Part shown: positions 1 to 11,795 of the stretch, in pieces
Layout of the letters: the number at the start of each line of letters is the position of its first letter
Position numbering within the stretch: the stretch's first letter is position 1
From: Marthasterias glacialis
Taxonomy: Eukaryota > Echinodermata > Asteroidea > Forcipulatida > Asteriidae
NCBI GenBank assembly: GCA_911728455.2
Contig: OU452236.1
Location: forward strand, 10,020,195-10,084,194
DNA length: 64,000 nt
Reading direction: 5' to 3'
Translations under genes and position numbers: made by a program
The notes under the pieces: model-generated
What the model saw: the letters and a program-made list of their open reading frames with translations, nothing else
Told to the model about the DNA's origin: nothing
The model's database searches: none

Positions 1-580
1 TGTGACATCTACTTCCGGTCAAACAGGAAGTAGCTCTTTATATAAAATTGCTAGGAGCTAGGAACATAATTCTTTCACCAAATACCAAGGTTAGGAAAGG
101 TCATTCTCCATTGCACATCAGGTGACCTCTATGACCTCTACTTCCGGTCAAACCGGAAGTAGCTCCTCATGTAAAAGTGGTTAGAGTTAGGAACATGATT
201 GTTTCAAGAAATATCAAGGTTAGGGAAAGACTTCATTTGTGAAACATTAAGTGACCTTTGTGATATCTACTTCCGGTCAAACCGGAAGTAGCTCTTTATT
301 TAAAAATGGTGAGAGCTAGGAACATGATTCTTTCACCACATACCAAGGTTAGGGAGGGTCCTTCTCTGTTGCACAATGGGTGACCTCTGTGACCTCTACT
401 TAAGATCAAACAAGAAGTAGCTCCTTATTTATACATGGTAAGAGCTAGGAACATGATTCTTCCACCAAATACCAAGGTTAGGAAAGGTCCTTCTTTGTTA
501 CACATTGCGTGACCTCTCTGAACTCTACTTCCGGTCAAACCGGAAGTACCTCCTCATTTAAAAGTGGTTAGAAATTCCTG
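1..580. repeat. 129-bp tandem repeat, at least 4.5 copies, runs off the left edge
   Basis: The block ACTTCCGGTC recurs at 11, 140, 269, (398, mutated) and 527, an exact spacing of 129 bp. Each unit carries a short inverted repeat, TACTTCCGG-TCAAA-CCGGAAGTA, followed by a conserved 'gagctaggaacatgatt' and 'accaaggttagg' stretch. The hairpin arms contain the ETS-type core CCGGAAGT. The fourth unit has lost the palindrome. No coding potential is seen. Confidence 0.9.
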
Positions 581-2204
581 TCCAAACCGGATGTTCAAAT
601 TAAATATTATATTATAAAGCTCAATTTAACATATGTTTTTCTTCATGATTTCTTATATTTAAGTTGGATTAACTTTTAGTTTCATTTAACTTTTAACACA
701 TAAAATAATTATTAATACATCACACTCCGAACACCTAGTTTTTGTGATGCCACAAAACTCATTTCTAGTTATCATTCGTTTTCGTTAAGGATCATTCTAT
801 TTCTTTTTGGTGCATTCAAATCTCAAATGTTTGCATTATTGCATGACATTTTTTGAGTCTTTTCACTTTTATAGCATTCAAATTAGCGAGCGGTGGAGCG
901 CACAAGATGTGCGACGGTGTTTTTCCTTTCTTATTCGTTTATGGGCAGTCATTTTCATGAAGTGATAATTCAAATTCAAATAGTCTGTAATTTCATCTAA
1001 GGTCCTTTTTCATTATATACTGGTTGAAAACTTGAAAGTAACAAAGTAATTAAGCTGGATCCCAAAGCATAAAAACTTAACAGGATTAATGATTTGTTTT
1101 ATTCATTTAATTATTACATTTGTTTAAAACTTTCAACAAAAAGATAAAAGGGTCTGATGTTCAGATCTTTCTCAAAGGCTACTGTAATGTCAGATTAAAC
1201 TCAATTTCTTCATAATTCTATGAGATATGCTCTTGCTGCGGATATGTTTATTCTTTCTTTTGTTAACTATTCCATTTTGGGGCGGTGTATTGGGGATACC
1301 TTTTTGCTGAATAGTTGTACCATCGGACACATTTCCCTTGGGTAATTTCTCCAACGTTTTCCTGCGCCACCTCCATCACATGCTCACGAGACATGCAGAT
1401 ACATGTAAGAAAATGCTTGAAAAAAATTGAAAAATGTTTGCCCATTGATGAAAATGAATGCACGACTAACCCTTGCAACTGCTTCAGGCAAAATTGAATG
1501 AACATTGCAACGTTTTTAATATGAATGCACCTCTTATGAAAACGAGTGAAGCTAAGAGATGATAGAATGCTCGGATAATGAAATTGAATGATTCTTTTTA
1601 ATTTTTGAATTACTATCTGCATGATATTTCAACTTCGATCTAAATTGAATGAACCTGGCGTTAAATTGATTGAAAATTTTGTTAAATTGGTGGGGAAAAC
1701 CTATATTTAAAAAGCCATAATTACAGCCAGTATGAAATGGAATTTGGACATGGTTTTAGTAAAAGAGGTTACAATATTTTTTAATGGCCTTTTCAAATAA
1801 AACAGAGATGACGTCATCAAATTTCACATTGTGGAATTGTGTTAATTTTCAATTTCAAAAGTTCTTAAACCAAATGTCATCATCAATTTTTCACTGATAG
1901 ATAATATCAATAAAAGCTTACTTGTAAAGCTGGAGAAAAATTGACTGTTGCATTCGGAAAAACACGTTGTGGTGTCCCGGAGAGACAATTATGTTACGTT
2001 CACACTGTTGTATTCATTCAAACTATTTTCTCTATCACAACTGAAATAGGGCTATACAATTGATTATACACAGATTCGAATAAAACATGCAGACAACTTA
2101 TATTTTTTGATTGATTGTCACAGCCTCTGAAAACTTTTTTTATTGCCAGAACCAAATTGTGGAGGATGCCGAAAAACATATGGCTATCCACCAACATGGC
2201 TTCT
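581..2204. other. AT-rich stretch, no gene recognised
   Basis: Low-complexity AT-rich DNA. Short open frames near 1263-1622 and 1315-1497 have no domain, no splice context and biased composition. Nothing here could be assigned. Confidence 0.6.
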
Positions 2205-2500
2205 TTTCAATGTACAACCATTAATGGGCACCACGCCCATGTTAATTATTTGGCAAACCAATAATGCCAAATCACCAATAGCGCACCCATTGTGTAACCC
2301 AACCATTTATGGGCACCACGCCCATATAAATTATTTGGCAAACCAATAACGCCAAACCACCAATAGGCACACCCATTGTGTAACCCAACCATTAATGGGC
2401 ACCACGCCCATATTAATTATTTGGCAAACCAATAATGCCAAATCACCAATAGGCACACCCATTGTGTAACCCAACCATTTATGGGCACCAAGCCCAAAAT
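2205..2500. repeat. 86-bp tandem repeat, about 3.5 copies
   Basis: Units begin near 2217, 2302, 2388 and 2472 with 'caaccattaatgggcaccac' and contain the small inverted repeat GGGC-ACCAC-GCCC. The array decays to the right until about 2640, where 'ccacgccc' and 'ggcac' motifs persist. Confidence 0.85.
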
Positions 2501-2640
2501 TAATTGGCAAACAAGTGCCAAAGCACAACTTGGCACACCGTGCATCTTTTAACCACGCCCAAATTATTTAATTGGCACCTGGCCAAACATTTATCTGGTG
2601 CACACCTGAATCCAACCACGTGGGCACACAGGCGGAATGC

Positions 2641-3609
2641 AATGAAACAATTATTGAAAATAGTCATGCCTGAATATTATACAATGAGTTTAACCCATAA
2701 ATCAATTAAGTTGTGAAGTTCCACCTTGGCACATGCGGTCGGAATTAGCCCCTGTGGTACCTCAGGGCGCTAACACAACTTATTGTTACAATATTGTATC
2801 TTAATATAAAGAAGGGGTGTGTAAGCTTCTTGAACAAAGAGGTGTTCAGAGTTGAAAAAATATTTTGGACAAAGTACATTTACTTGCAACTATAACCCCA
2901 AAACTCAAAAAACTGTGTGAATCCCGTAAAAACGCCATACCTCATTGTCAAATACACTTAGTTCACTGACAATACAGTAGGGCGGGAGTGGTGGGAAATT
3001 AATAATATTCTGTGTTCAGAAAAATAAAATTGACCGTTCACGTTGAAAGGCAGTGACAAAGTGATTGAACACAAACTATCCCGCGCTTATGGGAGCGTCC
3101 CCAGCACTCAAGGATAACATTCATTGGTTGAATGTTGTCATACTATCCCCTTATTGGCTAACTGTAAACCCAAACAACATATTTGCATAAACAGGACTGT
3201 AAAACAAAGCGATGTAACAATTTGCCCGCGAAATATAATTACCTATGTTGCTTAACATTAGTGCACGAATGCACGTCATCCCCGCACGGTAAGTGCCCCC
3301 TAAGCTTGTACAATTTTATCTGCATTGGGGCAGCATACGTATCGTGCGGGTAAAAACAACAATCAGTTCGCCCTGCGTATAAAGCATTTTATCATTGATG
3401 GATAAAATGTGATAACTTCCATTATCAGACGATTGAACCTAAACATAAAGATGACACTTGAACAATGAGGTCATGATAACGTCATCGTGTGTTGAATTAC
3501 AATAATTCAAATTTTAATATTTGAAACAAACACAACTCCTAAACCACAAATTGGATTTTTACAATCTATACACCAACGGAAAAGTCTTAAAAATCGAACT
3601 AAACGCTAC
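2641..3609. other. Unassigned non-coding stretch
   Basis: No exon, RNA gene or element end was recognised. GC rises around 3060-3360 but without an open frame of note. The six bases CGCTAC at 3604-3609 are the left copy of the direct repeat that flanks the next element. Confidence 0.5.
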
Positions 3610-4512
3610 CAGGCCTCGAAATTACCGACGGCACCGACGGCAATTGCCGTCGGTGCCCTGTGCCATTGCCGCGATGCCCTCGAAATCAACCAAAATTCAC
3701 GGCAATATATTGCCGTGCCCTTTTTGTCCAACTGCCGTCGGTGCCCTTTTGAAAAATTGTAACATGCATATTAAATGCCAAAATACCCGCTTTGAAAAAG
3801 AACGTACAAAATTGACTTACAGCGCTGTGTGTGTGTGTGTGTGTGTGTGTGTAGAAACTCGTCCTTGCTCTAGCGGTTGGTTCAATGCAACCCACGTTTC
3901 GTGTGGGCCGCATTGCAGTCCTAAGGATATGTAGGAAAATCCCCATACGAAACCGCTGGTGTCCATGTGCGATAGTGTTAAGTAAACTGTCATTGGTACC
4001 CGTACAGTAGAAGCATGGCCCCATGTTGCACACGACTGGCGCCCTGTATACTGTATGCGTGTTTGTTAACTGCGCGACGGGAGCGTGCTGGAAAATGGCT
4101 CCTGATGTGTGTGTGTACGTGTGTGTGTGTGTTCAATCGACGACCAGCTATTATGAAGTTTGTGTCGCGTTCACCACAGTTTTAGTACATTTTAGCGTCA
4201 GCAAAATAAAAGGCAATGTAGAGTATGCATAAAGTGAATAAAATAACACTCCTTTTTATTTACGGGCCCAGAATGAATGGTGATGATAATTCGTAAAGGG
4301 TAAGAATTCATTAATTATTTTCATCATCGAGACTCAAAAACTAGCGCAGTTTGCATTTTGTTAAATTAAGTTTTTGCCGTGGTGCCCCCAAATTTCACAA
4401 AATTGCCGTGGTGCCCTTGTTACACTCACAAAATTGCTGCAATGCCCTTCAAATTTGAGAAAAATCAAGGCACTTATTGCCGTGCCCTTCTCAACACGAA
4501 GTTCGAGGCCTG
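3610..4512. mobile_element. 903-bp non-autonomous element with TIR CAGGCCTCGAA
   Basis: The left end reads CAGGCCTCGAA and the right end TTCGAGGCCTG, a perfect 11-bp terminal inverted repeat. CGCTAC directly repeats on both sides (3604-3609 and 4513-4518) and is the likely target duplication; six bases is shorter than the 8 bp usual for hAT. Both subterminal zones hold several copies of 'ttgccgt(c)ggtgcc' in opposite orientation. The centre has two (GT)n runs near 3826-3851 and 4106-4130. No transposase is encoded; the open frames across it follow the repeats and are not genes. Superfamily not settled. Confidence 0.75.
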
Positions 4513-4935
4513 CGCTACACAAATGTGACTCCAATTGAGCCTTTTAGTGAAACCGGAAGTTGAAGCAAAAACTATTGAAAAGGCCATACTTTCAGGTTGG
4601 ACTGTATAATGGGGTCGTCTTTGGATAATTTCAACTTTTATGGCATCATTCACGAACACCTTGTTTTTGTAATGTAACAAAAACTGAAATTCTAGTTTAA
4701 CGTAATTGTACTCTTATGTATTAAATATGTAATGGGATGAAATTGCAGGCCCCCAATTTTTTTTGTTTACTCCTAGTTTACCTATGTCCCGCTCGGACTA
4801 GGGCTAGTCTAGGAGTGGGTGGTTGACTGGTGTGTGATGAGTGGGTGATTGGTAGTAAGCTATGCAACCAATCACGGCGCGTTGAGGAAGGGTTGTCCAG
4901 AGGTCAGTGACCATGCCCAAGAAAGTGTTTGGCGG

Positions 4936-5094
4936 TTGGCCACTGGACTCTGACAGGAAAGTTGTGAGAATTAACCCTCCAAGTTTCTTCAGTTTGTACA
5001 CTTTGCCTCTGTCGGATATCTGCGTTGGATTGCGCCCCCTATCTTTAGGAAACACCATATTAATTTATATGTTCATCCCCTGTCCTGCTCTAGG
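4936..5094. repeat. Copy 1 of a 160-bp dispersed direct repeat
   Basis: This stretch, from 'ttggccactggactc' to 'gtcctgctctagg', is nearly identical to 5962-6123. Copy 1 is followed directly by GTGAGT, a good splice donor on the plus strand (CTCTAG/GTGAGT); copy 2 is not. It may be an untranslated exon of a retroelement or gene, or part of a decayed LTR. No clear reading frame is shared. Confidence 0.7.
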
Positions 5095-5961
5095 TGAGTT
5101 TGATATTACTTTTATCTTACTTGTATTATTCCTAGGCTTAAAAGTTATTCTTTTAAGTTTCCGAGTTTAGACCAATTGTCACTTTATATTTAATTTGAAC
5201 AATCACTGCATATTTCTATTGTGTGAGGATAGTGTTTTAGGCCTTTATTGAGGTTCTAGAACAAAGTTCTATTTTAATTTGTTCTGATTTTGATTTGATA
5301 ATTGTTGACTTGTTGTTTTATATGCTCTTTTAACTTTTGATTGATTACAAAATGTGAGTTACATTTTGTATCGATATTTTTTTGCTTTGAACTTGTTTTA
5401 TTTTATGTGTATCGAATATCTACATCAATAATTGTATTTTGAGGATAGATACAATATTCTTCTGTTTCATTGCTTTAAACTTGCTTTTAAATTGCTGTTT
5501 CACATGTGCACTCTTTGAGATGCACTGCATTATTTAAATCATGGTGGCATCACCTCCATGATAGATTTATGGCTAACTTCAGTCTAGAGTCTTGACAACT
5601 GAAGGTTACACTTTGGCATTCTTTATAAGTAATAATTATATTAGTCTACAAAAGTCCTTGACTCACCCAAGAACTCAGACTTTTTAGAGGTCTTGCTGAT
5701 TGATTGATTGTTTGTCTCAACCTTTTTAGTTGCTAGAAATAACTTTGTTTCTAATAATACTGGTTCCTTTATGCACTTTACAAGGAGTAAGGAATAGCTT
5801 TTGTATAGTAACTTTCGTTGATTTAATGGTTTAATGCATAACTTTCGTTGATTTAATAGTGCCTTTCATTTTAAAGGATTATAATTGTTAGTTTTGTTTT
5901 ATAAGTATTTAGTTCTAGTATTATTTTGTTTGTATCTGAATGGCCTACCATTAATTTACAC
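5095..5961. other. AT-rich spacer between the two 160-bp repeats
   Basis: T-rich sequence with a local tandem duplication 'cataactttcgttgatttaa' near 5805-5860. No coding or RNA feature was seen. Confidence 0.5.
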
Positions 5962-6123
5962 TTGGCCACTGGACTCCGACAGAGGAAAGTTGTGAGAATT
6001 AACCCTCCAAGTTTCTTCAGTTTGTACACTTTGCCTCTGTCGGATATCTGCGTTGGATTGCGCCACCCCATCTTTAGGTAACACCATATTAATTGATATG
6101 TTCATCCCCTGTCCTGCTCTAGG
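5962..6123. repeat. Copy 2 of the 160-bp dispersed direct repeat
   Basis: Nearly identical to 4936-5094, with a few substitutions and 2-bp indels. It is followed by 'cggattcaagc' instead of the GTGAGT that follows copy 1, so the similarity stops exactly where an exon would end. Confidence 0.7.
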
Positions 6124-6745
6124 CGGATTCAAGCAAAAGAGAGCCAGCAGGACAGCGTGATTCTTCCTAACATCATCTGTATAATTATTTTGTAACTGAA
6201 ACAGTATCCTGATCAAGGACAAGGAACTGTTCCCGCACCGCTTCCATCAGTCCCCCCATTACCTTCAACGCCACTATTTCTTCAATTCAACTTCTCATCA
6301 TAGAATCTTCAAGCCATCGTTTCTTCGTTCATCAAAGTCCAGCCATTACAGATAGGCCATTTATTTATCCATTCAAATATTGCATTTTCATTGTATTAAG
6401 TAAACTTATATTTTCTTTCTTTTTAATTGTCGAGAACCGTCAGGTTTCATTTATAATGATATTTTATTTTAAACTGAGAACTAGTACAATTTTATCTCAG
6501 TTTATAGTTTTATACAGCGTGTAATCGCCCTCCCTTCGTAGTAGTCGGGATAAGAAATAAAACAATCTTTATAATTACAAGAAAAACTCCAGCGTAAACT
6601 TGTAAATTTATTATGTATCGGCATAGAGTGCGCTAGCTGCACTCGTACCTGTTACAAACACATGTACTTGTCAGGCAACTAAGCTTAGAGTAATACTATT
6701 GATTGGCGCCATGTGAGGTTTACCAGGGGTCAGTCCGTCCATAAG

Positions 6746-6753
6746 TATAAAAG
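6746..6753 (+). promoter_or_regulatory. Candidate TATA box (TATAAAAG)
   Basis: TATAAAAG lies in a locally GC-rich segment and is followed at about +25 by a CTCT-rich stretch. This is the classical core-promoter layout also found in retroelement LTRs. No downstream plus-strand gene was recognised, so it may belong to an LTR remnant. Based on motif and context only. Confidence 0.25.
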
Positions 6754-7195
6754 CGGCGGACCTCTCTTTGTTTGTATTGTGTACAAATTATATTATTGTG
6801 ATTTATCACTACCGTGATTTGAATTACATTAAAAATTTCTTCCTTTGTTTTTTGTTGGCATGTTTGCCCAAAATTATATACACACGTTTACACGTGTGTA
6901 TATAATAACACTATTGTCTTTTGATAACAGATTCAATATGACTACAAATCTAAACCAACACACAAAAATACATATTTTTCAAATTGCGAAAATACTAATT
7001 CATTTTATTTTTAGACGAGACCTTAAAATTATTGTGCATACTGTAACGCATGAAGCAGGTTAATGTAGACATACATGTATGAGTGCCACAATAACTTATT
7101 CAGCACAAAAAGTAAAAAAAAAAAATAATAATAAGTAAATAAAAAGAAACCAAAAAAAAAAACAATGTATAATCTATGTTCCTCTATATACTTAC

Positions 7196-7375
7196 CATAG
7201 CATTTCATAACAACTGGTGTCCAAGTCAAATTAGACAAACATGTACTAATCTCTCCATTTCCATAGTCATGGTAGCCAGGTGAACATGTGTAGGATAGTA
7301 TGTCCCCTGGGCTAAATGTACGACTCCTGCTATAGTACCTTGTATTTTCAACTCTTGGCGGAGGACTACAAAAAG
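7196..7375 (-). CDS. Exon: CCP (sushi) domain of a complement-like modular protein
   Basis: A 180-bp exon on the minus strand. It is preceded by the acceptor 'tttaatttag' and ends at TATG/GTAAGT, with phase 1 on both sides. The 60 codons encode one complete CCP module with its four cysteines in order (AFCSPPP, SYTCSPGYHDYG, STCLSNLTW, MKCYG), the G-Y after Cys2 and the Trp before Cys4. CCP modules are extracellular protein-binding folds typical of complement regulators and adhesion proteins. It is the most downstream exon found; no further exon, stop codon or poly(A) site could be linked below it. The domain is certain; which gene it belongs to is not. Confidence 0.85.
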
Positions 7376-7823
7376 CTAAATTAAAAAATGAAAATTGAGT
7401 TACAAGACTTTTTGGAAACCGTAAATTTAAACCTTTTATATGGATGCTTTTGGAAGTCTTACATCTAAAAACTATGAACGTTTTATACCTTTTATACATT
7501 ATTTATTTCTGCGAATGGTGGAAATTAAAAATTGTATACATTGCCTAACACATCAGCCATTTTTCAACCCAAACTAAGACAAAATTCTACTAATACGATG
7601 TGAGTCAAGGTGACAAGCTCTGCTGATGAGGGCAAGCATTGGAGGATCTTGTGAGTTGTCAGTAGCATACAGTGGGCTTATTGGATTGATTTAAATATCT
7701 GCCCGACAACAAAAACTTAAAGTTAATGTAAAATCCTTTGTCCTTCTCAGAACTACACCATAATCTTGACTTTATTTAGCATACCAAAAACATGACACCA
7801 ATAGATATGCTAAGATCACATAC

Positions 7824-8021
7824 CTCTTACTGTACATCTGGTAGGTTGTGCACTCCATTGACCAGTAATCTCACAAGAAATCTCTTGAGTTTCAGTGTCC
7901 ATTTCATAACCATCATCACAGCCTATAGTTGCTACTGATGTATACATATTACCCCTTGGAGTGACAGACAGGATGATTGTGCCTTCAGTCAGCTCTATAT
8001 CTGGACAGTAACCCCGGACAA
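7824..8021 (-). CDS. Exon: CCP (sushi) domain
   Basis: A 198-bp phase 1-1 exon. The acceptor is 'gtttttatttag' and the donor AGAG/GTATGT; an alternative donor 7 bp upstream (ACA/GTAAGA) would change the phase to 0 and is less likely. It encodes a full CCP module: RGYCPDIEL, then ATIGCDDGYEMD, EISCEITGQWSAQ and TRCT. The glycine-tyrosine after Cys2 and the tryptophan after Cys3 match the family. The neighbours are another CCP exon downstream and a WAP-like exon upstream, about 380 bp away, all spliced in the same phase. The product should be secreted or extracellular. Confidence 0.85.
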
Positions 8022-8136
8022 CTAAATAAAAACCAGGACAAACAAGCAACACATTTAATACTAAATAACAACCAATCATGGTTTTTGATTAGTCAATATC
8101 AGACACATTAATTATTGTAATCTGTTACTTATATTA

Positions 8137-8208
8137 TTGATCTGTACAGCGCTGTGATCCTTGAAGGGCGCTTTATAAATGTCTTTATTGTATTGTATTG
8201 TATTGTAT
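8137..8208 (+). repeat. SINE/LINE 3' tail with (TATTG)n
   Basis: The sequence 'tctgtacagcgctgtgatcc...gggcgctttataaat' followed by repeats of TATTG is the conserved 3' end of a retroposon. The GCGCTTTATAAA motif matches the tails of the SINE copies at 38312 and 51004. The copy is truncated at its 5' end. Confidence 0.7.
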
Positions 8209-8398
8209 GGATCAAATTATTTTATTTTATAAGTTCAGGACTTTTAATTATCAAAGATTACAGATAGCAACAAATAGCTCTAATCCAACAATCATGACTG
8301 TGATTTACTGATCCTCATACCAATGAAATATCAAACTTTGGTTTTATTTGAATAAGAGAAAGATATTATTACCAAAGTGAACACAAAAATTTACTTAC

Positions 8399-8530
8399 TA
8401 ACATCCACACAACTCATGCCGCAGGCATCGCGACACACACATATCTGCTGTTCTGTGTTGGGGCAATCATTTTGCCTGGAACATGCAGGCAAACATTCAC
8501 TTCCATTTACAAGACGAGGACATATTTCAT
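8399..8530 (-). CDS. Exon: eight-cysteine WAP-like domain
   Basis: A 132-bp phase 1-1 exon with acceptor 'ccatttaaaatag' and donor GTTA/GTAAGT. The 44 codons hold exactly eight cysteines: EICP, SECLPAC, NDCP, QICVC, DACGMSC. The spacing at the end, C-x3-C-x3-C after a C-x-C pair, follows the four-disulfide-core (WAP) pattern. WAP domains normally have adjacent Cys5-Cys6; here a valine separates them. WAP modules are often antiprotease or antimicrobial, but no function is inferred. A second exon with the same plan lies at 11796-11960. Confidence 0.7.
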
Positions 8531-8943
8531 CTATTTTAAATGGAAGAAAAGAGGCAGGGAATATAAGGAAGTTAAATTATTGTATTTCATCCTATAAAAT
8601 TATGCACATCATACTGATGCCCTCAATCCTGTTTAATAGTGTAAGAGCAAAGATCGTATAGCACTGCAGGCGCAAGATGGGTTACTGGAGGTCTTTCTAT
8701 TGTTGGAACGTGAAGTACGGCCTGGACACCTATTCATTTCAGTAAGAAACATCGTTAGCAATCGTCATTGTCTGCACTGATTAATTGTAGTATCAAAAGA
8801 TTTGCTTACTGAAATGGCGTCCAGTGCGAACTTCCCATTTCAGCCAGAGTAAACCATCTTGCGCCATCAGCGCTATGCTAACTTTGTGTAAGAGTATGCA
8901 TCAAACCACAAGTTTGTACTATACGTGCAATTGCAATTGCACG

Positions 8944-8972
8944 TAACCCTAACCCTAACCCTAACCCTAACC
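8944..8972. repeat. Interstitial telomeric repeat (TAACCC)n
   Basis: Almost five perfect copies of TAACCC, the complement of the animal telomere unit TTAGGG. They sit in an intron and adjoin a short inverted stretch 'gtgcaattgcaattgcac' just upstream. Too short to be a chromosome end. Confidence 0.9.
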
Positions 8973-9858
8973 ATGGTTCTATATGCTGGTTTTTAAACTA
9001 ACAGAAATTTTTTTACAATTGCACATTTGCCACTGTTGAAACAGTACTTTGTCGTGTAAACAATGTGCATCAGTCAAATATCCGGAAAAGTGGTAGTGGA
9101 CTTAATTCCACTCAGGTTATTTGAGTTTAACAAGATTGTCTGCTCAACAACACCACAAATGAACAACTTCCAGAGGTCAGGATACATAATAGGGTAGTGT
9201 TCATATGTCTTACCATGGCCTCTTTTGGGACAGCTTGAAGACAACATAGAATTATGGGGGGGGGGGATATCATACACTTGCCTTTACCGTCAAGCAAACA
9301 TTTATCATTGTTAATGTGAACTTAGTGTATGCAAGGCATAGCTTTAAAAATGTTTAACAAAACACCCTGGTACATACTACTGTATAATACAATCATACTC
9401 TGTGAGTACTAATTTTAACCTGTTGGTGCTGGATGAGCCAGCAAACAGGTGCCGTGAGATTTGTATTTTTTTGTGAAATTCAAAACCCCTGAACAAAGGT
9501 CCCCGACATTCAAAGTTCATTGCAAAATGAGCAGTTTATGCGGTAGAGAGGTTGCATTGATTGCTTACATTGAGTCCCTTTTTTCTGGGGGGAGGTGTAC
9601 CAGAATTTGAAAAAATTCTTTGTCAAATTCTATCGGGCAGGTTTGTAGCATTTTGTAATAAGTCACGTCTAACATCGGTCTGTACTACTGACGTACGTTT
9701 ATTAGAAAATGCTTCAAAACTGCTTCTTTTTTGAAGTGGTTGATGCAAAGTTAAATTGTTTAAAATGACCTGCACATCCAGTTGCCTATTTTGGCCAGTA
9801 TCAATATAAGTTTAGTAACACGTTTTGTTGTTTTGGATATTCATGTAGGTTTGCCTGT

Positions 9859-10759
9859 TTACATGGCTGTCATCTCGCTCACGAGAAGGACAACACTGCA
9901 GTCAACTATCGAGTTGGTTGAATCAGGGGACCAGGGTATGACGCCGGCCCCAAGCTCGTTCATGGGAATAAAGTTCAATTCTTGATGACACACATCTGCT
10001 ACAATGCTGACACACAAAGGCTGGTAATGAGCAGGCAGCAGATGGTAGAGAGGGTAGTAGGGCGCGTTCATGCCGGCGGCAACGTTTAGCATCCGCGTCT
10101 GCTGCTCTTGCTGTTTCAGCTGCAGCAGCTCCAGCTTGCACTGCAGTTCGCAAGGCTGTCCTGTCTTTAGCTGTACATTCCCATTGTTGGACATTAATTC
10201 CAGCAGCCTTGAGATGCCTCTAGGGCCGCCTGGTCGTCCTGGGAAGGACCTCTCACTGCCGTCGTCCTCGGCAAAGCATACGACCATCACTCCCAGGCCG
10301 CTCACGTGCAGGGGTCCCACTACCAGCTTCCAGTTGCTCAAGCCTGCCAGTACTGTAGTACCCTGTTGCCGTAAGACTTATAAGATGCTTGTCGGTGTTC
10401 TTGACATTGACCTTCGATGTTTCTGTCTGCGCAGTAATTAAGTACAGCCTACCTTGCACAGGAGTAGGCCGACTCTTTGGACCGTAAACGTTACCCTATG
10501 GGTCCAACGGAGAGCAGGAGCTCGACGGTTGGTAGGAGTGCCGGTTGCCACACAGTGTCCAGCTAACTTGGACTAGCAGGTCCCTGCCATTGTCCCCAGT
10601 TTTAGACTTCAGGTCATTGGTAGGCACGAAGTAGAAATGCTGCCCGCAGGAAGGGAGAATCTCCCAGAGAACCGTCAACATGCCTGCAGAAGCGCTGCTG
10701 CTGCCCAGCGCTAAGAAAAGAAACTGTTTAAAACAACACAGCAAAATGTTTGAAATCAT
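9859..10759 (-). pseudogene. GC-rich, coding-like minus-strand block with stop and frameshift; product unknown
   Basis: Reading right to left, an open stretch from 10759 runs to an in-frame TAG at 10496-10498. The same frame continues to about 10340, then coding-like sequence shifts frame and continues to 9859. The translation has normal, non-repetitive amino acid composition, for example SCGQHFYFVPTNDLKSKTG, then GRLYLITAQTETSK, then GLGVMVVCFAEDDGS, and a Gln/Leu-rich helix (LQLKQQEQQT). GC content is well above the surroundings. An acceptor-like 'cagtttcttttcttag' precedes it near 10710. It looks like a decayed gene copy, or one real exon plus unrecognised splice sites. I do not recognise the protein. 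Confidence 0.4.
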
Positions 10760-11155
10760 AGTTTTCCTTTTCCTCGATGGGCTGCCTTCCCCGACTTACG
10801 AGCCCTATCTGCCCGGAGCAAATCTGGTTTTAAGGCGCCAGAGACCCGGCTGCACACCTCTGCCCACAGTTCTGAAACGGGGATTGGCACGTGAAGCCGG
10901 GCAGTAGGAGTTTGACTAGGAGAGGCTATTTAGACGCAGACCTTATGGGACTATTTCAGTGGTGAAAAGCGGCTAAAAACTTCACACAATCCCGGTCATT
11001 CTTAACCCATTGACCCCCATTTGCCTGTTTATGCTGCTAATAAATAAACATCTGGATCAAGGCAATTTGGATTTAATCGGAGTCCTCTTATTGTCATATT
11101 GTTTATGAAATGAATCTGATAAATTCATACTGATGAAAATCTTAGTTTTTTTTAC

Positions 11156-11344
11156 CATTTGGTAAACATGTTGGTGTTGCATCCATATTCCATTCCCCAT
11201 CTCCTAAGCACGTCCTCTCTATAGCATTAACTAAGCCGTACCCAGGGGAGCAATTGTACGTTGCTTTAGCACCATGGGCTCGATTAGTCGTGTACACAAC
11301 GCTCCCGTGAACAGGAACAGGTAGTGGTTGACATAGTTTAGGAT
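11156..11344 (-). CDS. Exon: CCP (sushi) domain
   Basis: A 189-bp phase 1-1 exon with acceptor 'ctttctttattgtag' and donor AATG/GTAAAA. It encodes one CCP module: PKLCQPLPVPVHGSV, then ATYNCSPGYGLV, RTCLGDGEWNMD and PTCLPNG. All four cysteines, the Cys2-x-PGY motif and the Trp are present. It lies 450 bp downstream of a WAP-like exon, so the local order is WAP-CCP, repeated as WAP-CCP-CCP at 8.5-7.2 kb. That suggests a duplicated WAP+CCP unit. Confidence 0.85.
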
Positions 11345-11795
11345 CTACAATAAAGAAAGTCATCATGTTAAGATCACTTAATGCTTTTAAAGTAATTTCC
11401 TAGGATATGTGACTATGACGTAGACTTATTAAACCATTCTGTTTAGTCAAACTTTCTCAGGTTATTCATTTGTTTTCTTAGCACGGTGAAAAAAAATCAT
11501 TAATTTTTTGCATTACTAGAACTTTCTCATGTAGTATGCCTAATTGAAAAGTGTGTGGAAGTTTGCACTGAACAGTGAACAAACTGGAGGCCTTTTCAAT
11601 TGATCTTAGACACTGTAAATTCATGCACTGATGGTAAATTACACAACAAATTATGTTAAATCAAAATTGCTAATTGAAAATCCTTAATCAGTATTCTCTG
11701 GATGTGGAAAGGGAACTTCATATATTCTTCCATTCTCATTTTGAGAGGTCTAAAAATGTGTACGTGTACCCCATGTACATGAACTGAGTTCTTAC

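Noticed and set aside
3521-4033. Overlapping ORFs of 137 and 115 codons
   Set aside because: They run across the end of a non-autonomous transposon and a (GT)n run; the Val-Cys repeat is microsatellite. No conserved domain.
8377-8661. Plus-strand 94-codon ORF
   Set aside because: It is the antisense of the WAP-like exon 8399-8530, which has correct splice sites, phase and eight ordered cysteines on the minus strand.
8944-8972. Chromosome end or telomere addition
   Set aside because: Fewer than five TAACCC copies inside an intron with normal sequence on both sides.
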